A stretch of 64,000 bases of DNA. It comes from Cylindrotheca closterium (taxonomy: Eukaryota; Bacillariophyta; Bacillariophyceae; Bacillariales; Bacillariaceae). Positions 1 to 9,132 of this stretch are shown here, in pieces. The position numbers were made by a program, and so were the translations under genes. The stretch lies in NCBI GenBank assembly GCA_933822405.4, contig CAKOGP040002325.1, forward strand, positions 1-64,000, read 5' to 3'. The stretch's first letter is position 1, and each line of letters starts with the position of its first letter. Under the pieces are notes generated by a model. The model was not told where the DNA came from. It saw nothing but the letters and a program-made list of their open reading frames with translations, and ran no database searches.

Positions 1-475
1 CCTTGTCCTTTTTACCCAATTAAACTGTCAATTAAGGGAATTTCGCTATAGCATTAAGGGGGAAGTACTGGACAATATAGGACAAGTTCCATGACACCCA
101 AAAGCACCAGGCAACTGTTTCAGATGTTGTCTTATTCCCTGCTTCATTGTACACAACATGGATATTCCACTTGTATTGGGCGTTTCCCTTTTCGTGTGGA
201 TATATAGATTGTCCTGCAGACTTGAATAGTTTCTTTACACCCGGCAAATGACAAAAATCCGTACCGCGCGTGGGGTCGATTGTGGGAATTCTGACGTCTT
301 TCACTGAGCGATCCGTGTCTTTTATATATTTCAGTTTTTAAAAATAATGTCATTTCCCAGAACATCTTATGATATTTTCCATATTTTCTGATCCTAATTC
401 TGTAAATAACAGTGGGTCATGTGATGATCGCAGAGTCATTAAGAAAGTTCGGATTCCAAATCATATCAATAGACG
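1..475. other. Non-coding flank, no recognised gene
   Basis: No recognisable gene is seen here. A 90-codon minus-strand reading frame (32-304) has no recognisable domain and is treated as chance or as an old transposon scrap, because the neighbouring sequence to 3.3 kb is transposon-derived. Confidence 0.4.
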
Positions 476-490
476 GAATCCTGAAGTTGC

Positions 491-631
491 GAGTTATAAC
501 TCATTGCGACGGAATCCTCGAGTTATAACTCAAACGTGTGAGTTCTAACTCAAACGTGTGAGTTATAACTCAAACGTGTGAGATTTTACTCAAACATGTG
601 AGATTTTACTCAAACGTGTGAGTTTTTACTC
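491..631. repeat. Left palindrome array, 20-bp period
   Basis: GAGTTATAACTC occurs at 491-502, 520-531 and 560-571. A one-base variant lies at 540-551 and degenerate forms (GAGATTTTACTC, GAGTTTTTACTC) at 580, 600 and 620. The period is 20 bp from 520 onward, with unit AAACGTGTGAGTTATAACTC. The palindrome decays towards the interior of the element. Confidence 0.9.
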
Positions 632-767
632 ACCCGGCCAAGCTTCCCCCTTTTCCAAAACCGTTGCTGGAAATTCGAGCCGGCAGACCAACGACTACCA
701 GGTACGCAGTACTTTTGTCAAAAGATACAGTACGGTACTGTACTTTTCCAGATCCAAACTCTACAGT

Positions 768-1306
768 ATGTCACGCAACATCATGACCACCGAGACCGCC
801 AATAACGACCCAACAATGGCTACAAATGCCACCGCCGCAAAAACACAAGGTAAGGGAAAAGTGATTTTGACCAATGAAGACATTGAAATCCTCTTCAGAG
901 ATATTGAGGAAAAAGAGCGGATGGAATTGACTGGGGGAAGTGCGCGGCAAGGATGGTCATTCTGTATGATCTGGAAAGTTTGAGGCTTTCAACTGATAAT
1001 GATGAGGAGTACCCTCCATCTGAGGTTTTGGAGGAGTTCTATAGTTAGCTGGAAGAATTCGAGGATGTCCCCTATTGGCAGTTTGAAGAAAGCGTGATCA
1101 AGTTGCGCAACGCTCACGACAAGTCAAGACACAAATCGTTACAGGAAGATTTTATTTTGGCTGATGACCTGGCCAAACACCCAACAACCACCCAAAACGC
1201 ACGTGGCGAGCTCAAGTTTTATTTGACGAGGGCAAAACAGCTATTGCGACACGATATCGGGGAAAAATCATGTTGGCTTTACAGCATCAGAGTTTCAAGA
1301 AACTAG
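768..1306 (+). pseudogene. Decayed ORF inside the palindrome-bounded element
   Basis: An ATG at 768 opens a frame encoding an acidic, charged N-terminus (Met-Ser-Arg-Asn start, then a Lys/Glu-rich stretch). Near 955 the frame ends, but coding-like sequence continues in another frame (Asp/Glu-rich, then the segment to 1306), interrupted by one TAG around 1046. One frameshift plus one internal stop would be needed to read it through. The family is not recognised; a former transposon protein is likely because of its position between the inverted arrays. Alternatively it is a spliced gene whose introns were not identified. Confidence 0.35.
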
Positions 1307-1713
1307 GGTTGAATACCACCCATTCAAAAAACGAAAACTCAGAGAGCCGATTCGACAAGAAATTAGATTTCAAAAGTACAGCAACTATCTGTAGGATAAA
1401 AGAATGAACAAGCTGGCGAAGTTGACGACACTTTCAAATATTCGAGAGACAAACATAAAAAATGTGTCCTTGCAGTTGTTGGAACAGTCCAATTCCAAAT
1501 GAATAACGGTCACCCTCTCTTTGATATAGGATAATTTAACACATATCTAATACAATTTTATTACTACTTGCTAGTCCTTAGACATCGACGCTTCTTCCTC
1601 CTGCTTTGTTTTCTCCTCCTTTTCGGCCATAGCTACTTTCATACGTTGTATCGCTTGAAGCTGCCCTTCCCCCATTGGAGAACTCGTCCCCCTGACTTTT
1701 TCTGAGTACGTTT

Positions 1714-1794
1714 GAGTTATAACTCACACGTTTGAGTTATAACTCAACGCCGTGAGTTATAACTCAGGATTCCGTTGTGATTTGAGTTATAACT
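1714..1794. repeat. Right palindrome array
   Basis: Four perfect GAGTTATAACTC copies start at 1714, 1734, 1754 and 1783. Spacings of 20, 20 and 29 bp mirror the 29, 20, 20 bp spacings of the left array. On the minus strand the linker reads CACAACGGAATCCT, matching TGCGACGGAATCCT of the left array. Confidence 0.9.
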
Positions 1795-2133
1795 CAGAAA
1801 AAGTCACAATGACCAATCGGTCATCCGCGTCCATAAGTCCCTATTTGATAAATCGTCACATAATTAACAAGTCATTAATACTTTTTTTTTAAAAGAAGGG
1901 AGAAATAACATAGATTTTCCGAAGCTAAAAATATATAATTAATACCTCCGGGCACGACCACGTGGAAATTTGCGATAAGTCCCGAAAATACTCGGTCTGA
2001 ACATTTGCCGGGTGTTCCTGGTATCCCAACACACTCCTGCCATTGTGACAATCACCATTGGCAGCAATGGGACATGCTCTCATTCACTGTTTATTTTGTT
2101 TTCTATTTTCTTTTGAACATATGCATTGTCTGC

Positions 2134-3242
2134 CTAGTCCTGTGGACCAAGAATCAGATCCCTGAACTTGCAAAACTTCTCACCTTGCAATGGTTTAGTC
2201 ATGAAATCTGCAATCATATTGTCAGATGGACAGTATTCGATCTTAACATTTCCTTTCTCAACTTGATCTGTGATAAAGAAATAACAAATATTGATAGCTT
2301 GGCTTCTTTTGCCCGCGCTCTTGCAACCATTCTCTTCCAGTAGAATCGTGCTTTTATTATCCTGATACAAGGTATTCTTCTCAATCGGATACCCTTGCCA
2401 CTTGATGAACAACTTGGTCCATAGTATCATCGTGACAACATCGTCAACAGCAATCAGTTCCGCTTCCGTACTGCTTCTGTTGTTTAGTTTTTGTTTCTTC
2501 GACATCACTTGAGCTGCACCTCCTCCAAAGGACGGAGTGCCACCAGTATGGCTCTTGAAATCTGGATGCACCGCAAAAGATGCGTTGATCATCCATTTCA
2601 TGACTCGTAGTGATTCTGCGGAAAGTGTCAGGTGATACAACAATGTACAAAACAAATATAGCATCATGCGAACACACTTCTTCCAATCAGACTCTGTAAG
2701 TTCTCGATTTCTCAAGGCAAGAATAGTGATCGTTGGATGGATATCCAAACGAGCTCTCTTAGAGACATAAAGTCACCTTGCAACAGTAGTATGAAAGATT
2801 TCACCGGCAATCGAATGCCCACAGAGTAGCATAGTAACGATTAATGTCTCAGTTATTATTATTATTTGACGGTACTCAGCATTGAGTAACTTTCCTTTAC
2901 CAGCTTCCAGTAAATCGTTATCGCCTTCTTTTGCTCAGACGCGGTCATGTCTTTCACAAATTCGGGAGTAAAACAATCTCTCAGGAGCATTTGTCCCGAT
3001 TCCTTATCCACAGCATCTTTTCCATCATCACCAAACTTCTTCAGTCCTTGATTGATGTAATACTGTTGGATGAAGTTCAGACCTTCATCAGTATCAAACT
3101 TCGTCTTGATCTGCATCATGCAACGAGCGATCAGAATAGCGTCGTGCTCTGCATACAGACAAATGCACACGACAGATGTAACAGACTTATTCATAGACTG
3201 TAGGTGCACCCATATAGTGAGCTTCCCAAACGCGAGCCTCAT
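2134..3242 (-). mobile_element. Ty1/copia retrotransposon relic (RT start plus RNase H)
   Basis: The 2134-2748 frame encodes the end of a Ty1/copia polyprotein. Recognisable RNase H features are a DASFAVH-like motif (here NASFAVH), SSTEAELIAVDD, LYQDNKSTILLEENG, the SGKRSxxINIRYFF equivalent, IEYCPSDNMIADF and TKPLQG. The 2862-3242 frame, upstream on the same strand, resembles the diatom copia segment before the reverse transcriptase core (GLKKFGDDGKDAV, then LLRDCFTPEFVKDM). Most of the RT core between them is missing and the join (2749-2861) holds stops, so this is an inactive internal fragment. No LTRs were found at either side. The strand is opposite to the putative element on its left. 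Confidence 0.9.
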
Positions 3243-3428
3243 CTCTCATCTATACAATATGTTAAGTCCCGTCTTTCGAAAAGCTTAATTTTGCGTTTCT
3301 GGAGTCATATGAAAAGAGATGAGTTAAACAGTAGAACATGAATTATCATTTAGTATCATTGGACTGGCCTGCTATAACGAAATAGAATTACTATGTATCC
3401 ATGATTCTTAATCAAAAGCAGCAGTCAC

Positions 3429-4513
3429 TTAAATATACGTGATGCGTTGTTGCACCCTGCTGCTGCCACTGCTATTCCCAATCAGCCTACCATCCCACTT
3501 AAAACCAAGCTGGTTCAATGCGGATATGCGCTCTTCCGTCAAGTTGGAGGACGCTTTCTGATCAAAGTATAGCCTATATTGGCGGCGCTGACATTTCACC
3601 CAAGTTGATAGCTGCGGATTCTGAGAGAAAGTCGATGGCACATTGCAGTGGCCATGGAATCGGCGATACTTTTTTAGTTCGTTTAGCCTCTCTTCCCACA
3701 GCGCAGCATGGGAATCCCAGATAAATCCAGCATCTTCCAACGCTTTGACGCGGTGAGGGATCAGCGTTGATTTGTGGCCCTGTTTTAGTAGTTTGTGTTG
3801 ATGCCTTTGTCTCTTAACCTGATGTACAAAAGTGATCTGTCAGTGGCTGCAGTTTGATGATGTATCGAAAGATCAAATTGTAACCTTACCCATCTTCCAA
3901 GAATCGGATTCTCGTTGAGTTTATTTGGAACGCAGCAATGCCCATGCTTCTGTTTGAACTCAAGAAGACCACGAAAGTGCTCCTGCCACTGAGTCTCTTG
4001 GTAGTCTCGAAAACGGGGAAGTGCTTCTTGAGCAATTGGACTCGCATCACCGGCGGGAGCACTGCTTTCCGCACCTTCGCCTTTACGACTTCGCTTAAGG
4101 GAAGGCGCTCTGCTGTCGGTCTGGTAAAACCCTGCGTCGTGTTCCATGCGCCTTTTCGGGCTGTGCTCTTGATTAGATTCCGTTTCAGTGGAATCAAACA
4201 CTTGGTAGTTTCTTTTGAAACCAGCACAAGTCTCGTCTTTGTATTCATCGTGCCCAATGGACCCTTTCAGCACCTGTTCTTTATTAGAATCCATTCCACT
4301 CGAATCAAAGAGTGGTGAGGACGGCATGAAATCTAGAAGGAATCCTAGATCACCCTCAAAGGGATCTCGAGTGGTCATGGTGAATGGTGCCTCAACGAGT
4401 GGATACGGATCCATGTTGCTAAGTTCCTCTTCCTGTGACCGCTTTTGATTAGAGTGTCCTGCCGTGCATAGCCGGTTGTCGAATCCAGCAAGGAAACCGT
4501 TTGTGGTGTTCAT
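3429..4513 (-). CDS. Helicase-associated (HA) repeat protein, copy 1
   Basis: This is a putative DNA- or RNA-binding protein with two helicase-associated (PF03457-like) repeats, a family greatly expanded in diatoms; its function is unknown. The exons are 3890-4513 and 3429-3818, with a 71-bp GT-AG intron (3819-3889) placed directly after the Trp codon of GRW and before VKRQRHQ. Splicing gives 337 residues. The first ~165 residues are low complexity and polar with a KRSRK basic patch. HA repeat 1 (about 170-235) has W-x2-HF, HGHCCVPNK and LGRWVKRQR. HA repeat 2 (about 245-310) has WEERLNEL, HGHCNVP and LSTWVKCQRRQYRL. The start is the ATG at 4513; an in-frame GTG lies just upstream. It forms a tandem pair with the gene at 6073. 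Nuclear location is an inference. Confidence 0.88.
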
Positions 4514-6072
4514 CACGCTTGACTTGATATTGTGGGAATAAGTTGTGGCTTGACGAAGGTTGTCGTCAGTTTGTTTGCAATTGTGGGTTACGTCACTTGC
4601 AGGGAATGTGGAAACAATACTCCCACGAGCGGTTCGTCTTATTTTCTACCACAGCTATACGGGAGTTGTAAGTCGAAACGCTTTATCTGCTCACAGCCGA
4701 TCTCGAACAGCTGCAACAAAGGAGAACATTTCGACGAACGGGACCCCTCATTTCTCTAAATGCGACAGTTTTCCCGCGAAGGTGGTTTTTTACTTACTCG
4801 TATTGGTTTCCTTACACTAATTAATTATTGGTTTACGTCACCTAAAAAGTTCTTTTGGTGAAAGAAAGAACAAGAGCTCAACGATATGTTTCAGGTTGCG
4901 CGCGGTGGACAAAAAATATCGGGAAAACCTACAAGCTGCAAATTTATCAGATTCATTGGCAAAAGAAACAAGTTGAAAGCAAGAGAAGATTTGGACAACG
5001 AATGGGACCCCTCGCGACTCCATCAAAGCGAAAATTTGAAAGTCCTTTTTCTACTACTCGAACAGGCACCAGGTGAATAATCCGAGGAGCGTCACGTAGC
5101 GTGTTATTGGGGTACCGGTGAAGGCATTGCCTTGTAAGGACCGCTCAAGCCCTGTCATCGTGCACAGAGCAGTCACAGCTCACAGTCACGGTTATCTACT
5201 GTACTGCGGCTGACTCAATAACGAAGGTATGTTCCAACCTATCAGCAGTAATAGTAGATACTAGTACCGCGATTTTTCACACTGGCAGGTAGCTATGAAT
5301 ATGAATAAAAACAAGATATTATCTTGTATTTCATCATGTTGAGGGTGCTGCTGCTTGTGTACTGGTTGGTACCTGGCTAGTACCCGGTAGTGTGCATTTC
5401 CCGACGAACGTTCCTTGGGAAATAGTACCAGGTATTGACAGCAGAGTGAGTCGCTAAGTCACTCGCTCAGTCAGTTGTATCGTACCGGTAGGTGGGGATT
5501 ACGACTGTACCAGGATGACAGAAACTTCAAACAGACGTCACCCTTACGTTGCGTCTGCTGATGGTATGCCGACTTCCGGGATCTAACGGACCCGCTTTGT
5601 GACGACTTTTAGTCTAAGATGAATTAAGGTGGTCGTAGTGGTCGTACACGTACAAGTGGCGAAGTGGAATGGAATAATGCGGTACAAGTGGTGCCGCATG
5701 CAGCACCAGCAAGTGGCAGTACTAATAGTGCTGCAAGCTATAGAATCGAGCTACAGTACACACTTCCAAGCAGGTATGCATATCAAGAATATGAATCTAG
5801 TATTTGAAAAAATGTATCTATTGTCTATTGCATCATGAAGTGCTTTTGACATGGCCGTAATTTGAAGTGCTGCTCAGTCAGTTGTTGTTGCCTTCTCTCA
5901 TGCCGATGGCGGGTGTTGCCGTCAGCATGAGTGAGTCAGTCAGTCAGTCAGAAAATGAAAAACAAACGGCAGCCTTTGTGTCTAATGGGACCTTTGTGTT
6001 ACGCCGACGGGATCAAACGGGACCGGTGTAACAGGATAACGATGAATGTCAGTTGTTACGTCACCGTTTTTT
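4514..6072. other. Intergenic between the two HA genes
   Basis: No convincing gene was found; the short frames of 60-86 codons show no domain. It holds the promoter of HA copy 1, with ACGTCA-type boxes near 4590 and 4836, and GTAC-rich stretches near 5200-5270 and 5480-5500. GTCA/GTCAG short-unit repeats occur near 5450-5475 and 5935-5950. A short region near 4725-4745 (TTTCGACGAAC followed by GGACCCCT) resembles sequence upstream of HA copy 2 near 7430, which suggests both genes were copied with some upstream DNA. Confidence 0.5.
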
Positions 6073-7123
6073 TTAGAAATTGGGTCTTGGACTTTTCCTT
6101 CTGATCAGCCGTCCACACCATTGAAAGCCGATCTGGTTCAATGCGGATATGCGTTCAAGTGTCAGGTTGGAGGAAGGTTCGCCATCTAAGAATAACCTGT
6201 ACTGCCGGCGCTGGCATTTTACCCAAGTCGATAGCTGTGCATTTGCAGTGAAAGTCGATGGTACATTGCTGTGGCCGTGGACTCGACGATAAGCTTTCAG
6301 TTCATTCAGTCGCTCTTCCCATAGAGCAGAATGAGAATCCCAGATGAAGCCAGCATCTTCCAATGCTTTGACACGATGAGGGACCAGCGTGGATTTCTTA
6401 CCCTGCTGGAGCAGTTTGTGTTGATATCTTTGTCTCTTGACCTGATGTAAAATAATGAAGTGTGAGTGGCTGGCTGTCATCTGATAATGCTTAAGATAAA
6501 TAAACTTCTGAACTTACCCATCTTCCTAGAACCGGATTTTCATTGTGTTTGTTGGGAACGCAGCAATGTCCATGCTTCTGTTTGAACTCAAGAAGAGCCT
6601 GGAATTGCTTCTGCCACTGATTCTCTTGATAATCTCGAAAACGGGGGTATTCCTGCACCTGTGGTGTCACAGGAGCAGCACTTGTTGACACATCTGGGAA
6701 GACATCAGCGGCACTGATTTCCACATCTGGGAAAACATCCGCAGAACTGACTCCCACATCTGGGATCACATCAGCAGCACTGATTACCATATCATCGCAT
6801 GTACGATGACGTTTGAAACGAGGCGCTCTGGTGTCGGTCTCGTAGTTGTCTTCGAACTGTATGATGGGCCGCTTGAGCCTGTTCTCGTGAAAAGATTTCT
6901 TCTCCGTCGGATGATCAACTATTGCCGAGGACGGCACATAGTTGAGAAGGGATCCCAAATCGAACTCTTTATCATCTCGATAGCTCAAATTCTTTGAATG
7001 AGTGAGTGGAAATGGATCGACCCAGCGGCAACCGTCCCGTTGGAAGTTTGGATCAGAGCATCCTGTCAGGCGTAGCTTGTTGTCCATTGCAAGAGGGAAG
7101 TTGTTGTGATTGATATTCAGCAT
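6073..7123 (-). CDS. Helicase-associated (HA) repeat protein, copy 2
   Basis: This is a tandem paralogue of the gene at 3429 with the same architecture. The exons are 6518-7123 and 6073-6441. The 76-bp intron (6442-6517) begins GTAAGT and ends TACATCAG at exactly the same Trp/Val boundary as in copy 1. The spliced product is 324 residues. The variable N-terminal half contains an imperfect direct repeat (about residues 108-145) of a Ser-Ala-Ala-Asp/Pro-Asp-Val unit, not present in copy 1. The two HA repeats (about 155-220 and 230-300) are very close to copy 1: HGHCCVPNK, LGRW/VKRQR, HGHSNVPSTF and LSTWVKCQRRQ. The start is the ATG at 7123. The C-terminus ends shortly after the second repeat with a basic tail. 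The role is presumably nucleic-acid binding, by family. Confidence 0.88.
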
Positions 7124-7155
7124 GATTTGAGTTTTTGCGGAAATTTGTGAGAAGA

Positions 7156-7303
7156 CAGGTGATTGCAGCTTGGTATTTCACGTCAGTACTGTTAGTCTTG
7201 TCGAGAATGGAAGAAGACGAAGAGCACATGTCAGGTGTTAGTAGCTTGGTATTTCACGTCACTATATATTTTAAAATACCGTTCATATAGTCCTATCGAG
7301 AAT
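7156..7303 (-). promoter_or_regulatory. Duplicated upstream block with ACGTCA boxes
   Basis: Two imperfect direct copies lie just upstream of HA copy 2: 7156-7207 and 7232-7303. Each runs from CAGGTG through AGCTTGGTATTTCACGTCA to TCGAGAAT; the second has an AT-rich insertion. Each carries one ACGTCA core, the bZIP/CRE-type box known from diatom CO2/cAMP-responsive promoters. That this is a functional promoter element is inferred from position and duplication. Confidence 0.5.
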
Positions 7304-8041
7304 ATTGTATGAGCACGAAATCTCTTTACAACCAGCACAATTTCCTATTGTCAGTCGCTGTCATTCACTGTCACTCCAAGCGCATCCATAATAACATAAA
7401 ACAATGATCCGAACTTTGTGAAATAAATTCGACGAATGTGGCCCCTATGCTGCCGTTGTGAACAGACGAAGGTAATAAAGTTTCTGTCCAGATAATAATT
7501 CAAAAGTCGCTGTGCATTTTTTACATATTATTGGGTCTTGGATATCCCGAACAGAACCCTCCATCTTTCTGAACTCTTTGCAGCGTCCTGCTCATCGCCC
7601 TCTATACATGCCTACCGGTACAGTAGGTCGGTCCTACTTGGCGAGTTCGTTCTAACAGAGTTTGCCACCATAAGAACAGACTTGAAATCTACGCGTCTGC
7701 TGCACGAATCGCCTTCGTCCGTTCGTAGCAGCGGAAGACTCATTCTTGGATATCGACATGATCGTTCCAATCAAACAGTACTCGTACGGTAAATTGTTGT
7801 TGAGGTATATCATGATGACATCATTGAATTGAGAATAGATGAAACAAAAGAATCAATCAATGAACAATGCTTCGGTCGTTATTGACGTGGTATGATAACA
7901 GAAACGATGATTAATTTCTTGACTTATAATCGAAAGATATTTTTATTATCATCGCTGGTTCCTAGAGTGCCATCCAAGATCCTATTGAAGCCATTCACAC
8001 TACTTTGGGTTGCTGCAGACGGCAGCCTTCAGCTGAAATCC
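7304..8041. other. Intergenic, upstream of HA copy 2
   Basis: No gene is supported here. An 84-codon plus-strand frame (7538-7792) shows no domain. The right part is the 3' flank of the minus-strand DUF6824 gene. A CTACCGGTACAGTAGG-type GTAC motif lies near 7610. Confidence 0.4.
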
Positions 8042-8965
8042 TTATACTTCGTACAAGCCAAAGCTACCAAAAGAAGCATCCGTTTGGCTCGAGATGACAC
8101 TTGAATGGCTCGAGCTGGTGTGAAACTCTGGATTGGCCGCAACTAGACAGATACTGGCAGCTGAAGGGGCACGAACGGCGGGAGCTGCTGGTCCGCTAGC
8201 AATGCTTGGAGAAACGACATTGTTCCTGCCTAATGGCAAGGAATAAGCCATTTCCAACGTGGCTCTGCGTACTCTTTCATCTTTGAGAAGTTGGTCTTCC
8301 CTTTCTGCGCGACTGGGTCGAGAATGCCCTGCTGGTGGAATGGAGTCAATCTCGTTCAGGACGGACAGCATGGCGCTCTGCAAACTTTGGATTGCGCATA
8401 TTTGATGGTTGCTACTGGGAGTGTACGGAAAGTTGAGGTTTGCCTCACTAACACTGGCTGCGGCTGTAGGTCTTGTCGAACCAAAAGTGTTTGTTTCACT
8501 GTGCAAATATGAGAATGCCAAGCTTTGCGGGTTGGTGCTGGAAAGTAAAGGCATGTGTAAGTTTGGCTCGCTGATTCTGGCTGTGGGGGTAGTAGATCTG
8601 GTCCTGGTGATGGATCTGGTAGAACCAGTAGTCTTTGGAGCTTTGTTCTTTCGGTTTCGAAACTGTTGTTCGACTTTGGCAATGGCTTCTTTTTCCATGA
8701 CTTCGTACCATTTTCCTTTCCATTGAACAACAAAGCGTCCTCCTTCGCTTCGAATTTGTTCCACAATCGTCTTACAAAGCTGCATTTTGAGACGGCTGTT
8801 CGAAACATCCGGATAATAGCGCGATGTTAATTCCAGCATGTGTCTATTCCCTTTTGAATTATAGGTGCCCTTGCCTTTTCCAAATCGAACATCATAATCG
8901 TTCAGCTCTTCGATTGGCTTGCAGGAGAGCAATTTGATAGTCTTCTTCCCGATGGATACTTGCAT
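8042..8965 (-). CDS. DUF6824 domain protein
   Basis: This single-exon protein has 307 residues. The N-terminal ~105 residues form a DUF6824 domain, a diatom-expanded family of unknown function. The signature is visible in order: DVRFGKGKGTYNSKGNRH (compare the family pattern D-V-x-x-G-[RK]-G), a helix, then QIRSEGGRFVVQ, WYEVMEKEAIAKVEQQFRNR. The remainder is Ser/Thr/Pro-rich and probably disordered, with two related segments reading SEPNLHMP and SEANLNFP. The start ATG at 8965 places the domain almost at the N-terminus, as usual. A regulatory or DNA-binding role has been suspected for such domains from their small basic fold, but that is inference. Two further DUF6824 proteins lie at 20979 and 59973. 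Confidence 0.85.
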   Translation of the reverse strand: MQVSIGKKTIKLLSCKPIEELNDYDVRFGKGKGTYNSKGNRHMLELTSRYYPDVSNSRLKMQLCKTIVEQIRSEGGRFVVQWKGKWYEVMEKEAIAKVEQQFRNRKNKAPKTTGSTRSITRTRSTTPTARISEPNLHMPLLSSTNPQSLAFSYLHSETNTFGSTRPTAAASVSEANLNFPYTPSSNHQICAIQSLQSAMLSVLNEIDSIPPAGHSRPSRAEREDQLLKDERVRRATLEMAYSLPLGRNNVVSPSIASGPAAPAVRAPSAASICLVAANPEFHTSSSHSSVISSQTDASFGSFGLYEV

Positions 8966-9132
8966 GTCAATGATGTTGGTATGTTGTCAAAGCAGCAAAC
9001 GAGGCATATCATCTCGCAATCGCGCACCGAAATAATCTTTTCAAGCGACTGCATGTATTTGCGTCTAGATCTGTACCCGTAGAAGGTTTCAATTCATTTT
9101 GGAATCAGTCCTTATATCTCATCTCTATCATC

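Larger units (their letters stand above)
489..1797. mobile_element. Candidate DNA element bounded by inverted palindrome arrays
   Basis: Two arrays of the 12-bp palindrome GAGTTATAACTC, at 491-631 and 1714-1794, face each other. Read inward from either end, both show an outermost palindrome, a spacer ending in CGGAATCCT or CGGAATCC, a second palindrome, then further palindromes at 20-bp spacing joined by AAACGTGT. That mirror symmetry is what subterminal or terminal inverted repeats of a DNA transposon would give. The interior holds a decayed plus-strand frame (768-1306) and a short minus-strand frame (1571-1675, 34 codons, Lys/Glu-rich). No transposase signature was recognised and no clear target-site duplication was found outside the arrays, so the outer limits are uncertain. 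It could also be a non-mobile repeat island. Confidence 0.5.

Noticed and set aside
520..631. 20-bp-period palindromic array as a CRISPR array
   Set aside because: The repeat unit is 20 bp with identical 8-bp linkers and no unique spacers, and the genome is eukaryotic.
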